From Nocardia flavorosea NBRC 108225 (GTDB lineage Bacteria; Actinomycetota; Actinomycetes; Mycobacteriales; Mycobacteriaceae), in NCBI RefSeq assembly GCF_001613385.1, contig NZ_BDCG01000002.1, positions 496,001 to 560,000 on the forward strand: a DNA stretch of 64,000 nt, in the 5' to 3' direction. Shown piece after piece: positions 61,689-64,000 of this stretch (the first letter of the stretch is position 1; each line of letters starts with the position of its first letter). The notes beneath the pieces are model-generated. The model had not been told where the DNA came from. It was given only the letters and a program-made list of their open reading frames with translations, and did no database searches. The position numbers were made by a program, and so were the translations under genes.

Positions 61689-62977
61689 GATGCGCCTCCT
61701 GTGGTGGTGAGCTGGGCGGATGCGCCGGCTCCCCGGTCGCCCACGACTCGCCCGGCGTGCCGGTCGATCGCGTTCTGGTACACCTGCACGGTCTGTGCGG
61801 CCACCGATTCCCAGCTGAATACGGAGACGGCGCGCTCGCGGCCCGCGGCCTGCATCCGCTTCCGGATCTGCGGCGAGTCGAGCAGACGGCCGATCACCTG
61901 GACCAAGGCGGCCGAATCGCCGGGTTGGGTGAGTTCGGCGCATACGCCGGGTTCGCCTACGACCTCCGGCAGGGCACCGGTGCGGCTGACCACGAGCGGA
62001 GTGCCCGAGGCCATCGCTTCCACCGCGGGCAGCGAGAAGCCCTCGTACAGGGAGGGGATGCACGCGATTTCGGCCGAAGCGAGAAGTTCGGCGAGTTCGG
62101 TATCGGTCAGTCCGGGACGGACGGTGACGATATCGGAGAGCCCGAGTTCGGCGATCTGTTTCTCGGTCGGCCCGTTCGGTTCCAGTTTCGCGACCAGCTG
62201 CAGTTCTACCTTGTGGGTGACCCGCAGCCGGGTGAGCGCCTGCAGGAGATGCGAGATACCTTTGAGCGGTTTGTCAGCGCTGGCGACGGCGACGATCCGG
62301 CCGGGAACTCGCGGCCCCCGCGGCGCGAACAGTTCGGTGTCCACGCCGAGGGGGACCACTTTCAGTTGCGCCGGGTCGACGCCGAAATCGTCGGCGATAT
62401 CGGTCGCCGACGAGGTGGACACGGTGAGCAGATCGGGGATCTGCCGGGCGATGCGCTGCTGCATACCGAGAAATCCGTACCAGCGGCGCACCAGCGGTTT
62501 GCGCCGCCAGATCGCGGCCGCCAGATCGACCTCCCGGTCCTTGGTGATGGGGTGGTGCACGGTCGCGACCAGCGGCAGCCGCCGGGCGATATCGAGCAGC
62601 CCGCTGCCCAGGCACTGGTTGTCGTGGACGACGTCGAAATCCTGAACCCGGTCGCGCAGGATCCGCGCCGCGCGCAGGCTGAACGTGCGAGGTTCGGGGA
62701 ACCCGGCAGTCCACATGGTGGCCAGTTCCAGCAGATCGATCCGGTCGCGGATCTCGCCGGGCCGCGGTGTGCGGAACGGGTCGTCCTCACGGTAGAGGTC
62801 CAGGCTGGGCACCTCGGTCAAGGTCACGCGCGGGTCGAGGTCGGCCGGGTAGGGCTGGCCGGAGAACACCTCCACCTGGTGGCCGAGTTCGGCCAATCCG
62901 GCGCTGAGCCGGCGCACATAAACCCCCTGCCCACCGCAATGAGGCTTGCTGCGGTAGGACAACAAGGCAATTCGCAC
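61682..62977 (-). CDS. Glycosyltransferase family 4
   Basis: A 431-residue GT-B enzyme: the N-terminal GGQGVYVRRLSAGLAELGHQVEVFSGQ near residue 16-42 and the donor site ASADKPLKGISHLLQALTRL near 235 plus IPSLYEGFSLPAVEAMASGTPLVVSRTGALPEVVG near 300-335, where the E-x7-E motif is seen (EGFSLPAVE). It transfers a hexose from a nucleotide donor to an unknown acceptor. It is first of a coupled set with the methyltransferase and six-hairpin protein. An analogous pairing of glycosyltransferase and methyltransferase exists in mycobacteria, from memory. Confidence 0.88.
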   Translation of the reverse strand: MRIALLSYRSKPHCGGQGVYVRRLSAGLAELGHQVEVFSGQPYPADLDPRVTLTEVPSLDLYREDDPFRTPRPGEIRDRIDLLELATMWTAGFPEPRTFSLRAARILRDRVQDFDVVHDNQCLGSGLLDIARRLPLVATVHHPITKDREVDLAAAIWRRKPLVRRWYGFLGMQQRIARQIPDLLTVSTSSATDIADDFGVDPAQLKVVPLGVDTELFAPRGPRVPGRIVAVASADKPLKGISHLLQALTRLRVTHKVELQLVAKLEPNGPTEKQIAELGLSDIVTVRPGLTDTELAELLASAEIACIPSLYEGFSLPAVEAMASGTPLVVSRTGALPEVVGEPGVCAELTQPGDSAALVQVIGRLLDSPQIRKRMQAAGRERAVSVFSWESVAAQTVQVYQNAIDRHAGRVVGDRGAGASAQLTTTGGASC

Positions 62978-62979
62978 GG

Positions 62980-63849
62980 CTAGCTGACCTCACGGGTGAT
63001 CGAATTCATGTCCCGCAGTTTGCCAGCCAGCCGTTCGAGGTAGGCACGCACCTCCGGTTCCGGCTTGTCCGGCAACCCGTACAGCACATCGGTGACCCCG
63101 TCAGCGGCCCAGGCGGCGAGCCGGTCGGCGTCGGGTTTGAAGTCCAGTGCCACCACCCGCGGCACACCCTCGCGGCCGGCATCGGCCCATGCCTTCTTCA
63201 AGGTCGCCAGACGACCGGAGATATCGGTTTCGCCGGGCGTGGTGATCCAGCCGTCGGCGTGGGCGGCGATCCACGCGCAGGTGCGTTCGGTGCCCGCCGC
63301 GCCGATGAGCACGGGAACGGTGCGGTCGACCGGTTTGGGCCAGGCCCAGCTCGGTCCGAACTGCACGAACTTGCCGTCGTAGGACGCCTCGTCCTCGCGC
63401 CACAGGGCGCGCATCGCCTCCAGGTATTCGCGCAGCGCGGTGCGGCGTTTGTTGCCGGGGATGCCGTGATCGGCCAGCTCGTCGGTGTTCCAGCCGAAAC
63501 CGGCGCCGAGGGTGACGCGGCCGCCGGAGAGGTGGTCCAGGGAGGCGATCGTTTTGGCGAGGGTGATGGGATCGTGCTCGACCGGCAGTGCGACCGCGGT
63601 GGCGAGTTCGATGCGTTCGGTGACCGCGGCCGCCATGGCCAGCGAGACCCAGGGGTCGAGGGTGCGCATATAGCGGTCGTCGGGCAGGGTGGCGTCCCCG
63701 GTCTGCGGGTGGGCGGCCTCGCGCTTCACCGGGATATGGGTGTGTTCGGGGACGTAGAACGAGGAGAATCCGTTGTCCTCGGCCGCGCGGGCGGCAGCTG
63801 CGGGACTGATCCCGCGATCACTGGTGAACAGAACGATGCCGAAGCGCAT
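62980..63849 (-). CDS. LLM-class F420-dependent oxidoreductase 2
   Basis: A 289-residue LLM protein starting MRFGIVLFTSDRGISPA. It has FYVPEHTHIPV near residue 32, ELATAVALPVEHDPITLAKTIASLDHLSGGRVTLGAGFGWNTDELADHG near 83-130, and VPVLIGAAGTERTCAWIAAHADGWITTP near 180. Its layout matches the mycobacterial F420-dependent group with the long GxGxGW loop. It lies 3 bp upstream of the glycosyltransferase and may be co-transcribed with it. The substrate is unknown. Confidence 0.87.
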   Translation of the reverse strand: MRFGIVLFTSDRGISPAAAARAAEDNGFSSFYVPEHTHIPVKREAAHPQTGDATLPDDRYMRTLDPWVSLAMAAAVTERIELATAVALPVEHDPITLAKTIASLDHLSGGRVTLGAGFGWNTDELADHGIPGNKRRTALREYLEAMRALWREDEASYDGKFVQFGPSWAWPKPVDRTVPVLIGAAGTERTCAWIAAHADGWITTPGETDISGRLATLKKAWADAGREGVPRVVALDFKPDADRLAAWAADGVTDVLYGLPDKPEPEVRAYLERLAGKLRDMNSITREVS

Positions 63850-63909
63850 ACCTGAGCCTTGTCTGTCGGGGTGGTGGAGCGGGCCGCGGCAGCGTCCCGG
63901 CGGAGGTGG

Positions 63910-64000
63910 TCACTGACCGTTGCGGGCGGCCTTCTTCGCGGCTTTGGCGTGCTGATCGATCTGGGCGCCGATCACATGGTCCAGCGAGGTGCCGGCAGGC
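63910..64000 (-). CDS. C-terminal end of an unidentified gene (cut by window edge)
   Basis: An open minus-strand frame ends at the TGA at 63910-63912 and runs off the window. The visible 29-residue tail (SLDHVIGAQIDQHAKAAKKA) is helical and Lys-rich, ending ARNGQ. It is too short to recognise. Base usage is coding-like and it reads in the same direction as the LLM gene, 60 bp away. Confidence 0.6.
   Translation of the reverse strand, partial: PAGTSLDHVIGAQIDQHAKAAKKAARNGQ

Noticed and set aside
1..64000. Mobile elements, CRISPR arrays, tRNA or rRNA genes
   Set aside because: I looked for transposase or integrase motifs, regularly spaced repeats and tRNA-like ends and saw none. Weak tRNAs could be missed without a covariance search.

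Overview
The window is high-GC actinobacterial DNA, most like Nocardia or a close relative. Pointers are a mycothiol-type maleylpyruvate isomerase, F420/deazaflavin-dependent oxidoreductases, an NDMA-type (mycofactocin-linked) alcohol dehydrogenase, frequent GTG starts and many ATGA/GTGA stop-start overlaps. It is a chromosomal catabolic region. I saw no tRNA, rRNA, CRISPR array, transposase, integrase or prophage gene.

Layout. 1-3.5 kb: the end of a gentisate operon (gentisate dioxygenase, fumarylpyruvate hydrolase, maleylpyruvate isomerase, 3-hydroxybenzoate 6-hydroxylase). 3.8-17.7 kb: single genes and small units (cupin, acyl-CoA ligase, secreted protein, alanine-dehydrogenase-like protein, nitronate monooxygenase, alanine dehydrogenase, a BNR-repeat protein paired with a MoaD/ThiS-like carrier, an amino-acid dehydrogenase divergent from a LysR regulator, a mismatch glycosylase, a secreted esterase and a triply frameshifted pseudogene). 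18.0-39.4 kb: the main feature, a 21-kb catabolic region in three plus-strand operons. Each is preceded by the same palindrome, AACTGT-TG-ACAGTT, always in the same orientation, with a FadR-type GntR regulator beside the third copy. It encodes a ribose-type ABC importer, two MHS-type transporters, alcohol and aldehyde dehydrogenases, an ene-reductase, two SDRs, an isocitrate lyase/PEP mutase-family lyase, a dihydropyrimidinase-like cyclic amidohydrolase, an isochorismatase-like amidohydrolase, a fumarate-reductase-like flavoprotein and two MmgE/PrpD proteins. 39.4-42.9 kb: a TPP-riboswitch-controlled tenA plus ABC importer for a thiamine precursor. 43.2-48.9 kb: two divergent acyl-CoA operons, including a mesaconyl-CoA hydratase-like protein and a CitE-like lyase. 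49.3-53.4 kb: an orphan TRAP binding protein, an atypical family III CoA-transferase and an amidohydrolase. 53.85-58.35 kb: a compact module (2-hydroxycarboxylate transporter with a frameshift, CoA-transferase, HMG-CoA-lyase-like enzyme, GntR) whose base usage differs from its surroundings. 58.6-64 kb: F420-type LLM oxidoreductases, a glycosyltransferase, a methyltransferase and a six-hairpin glycosidase-like protein.

The recurring theme is uptake and activation of small, often branched, carboxylic acids followed by a carbon-carbon lyase. Three different lyase families appear in three separately organised modules. The substrate of the 21-kb region is not known; a cyclic imide or maleimide-type ring that opens to a dialkylmaleate is the hypothesis I favour, and it is inference.
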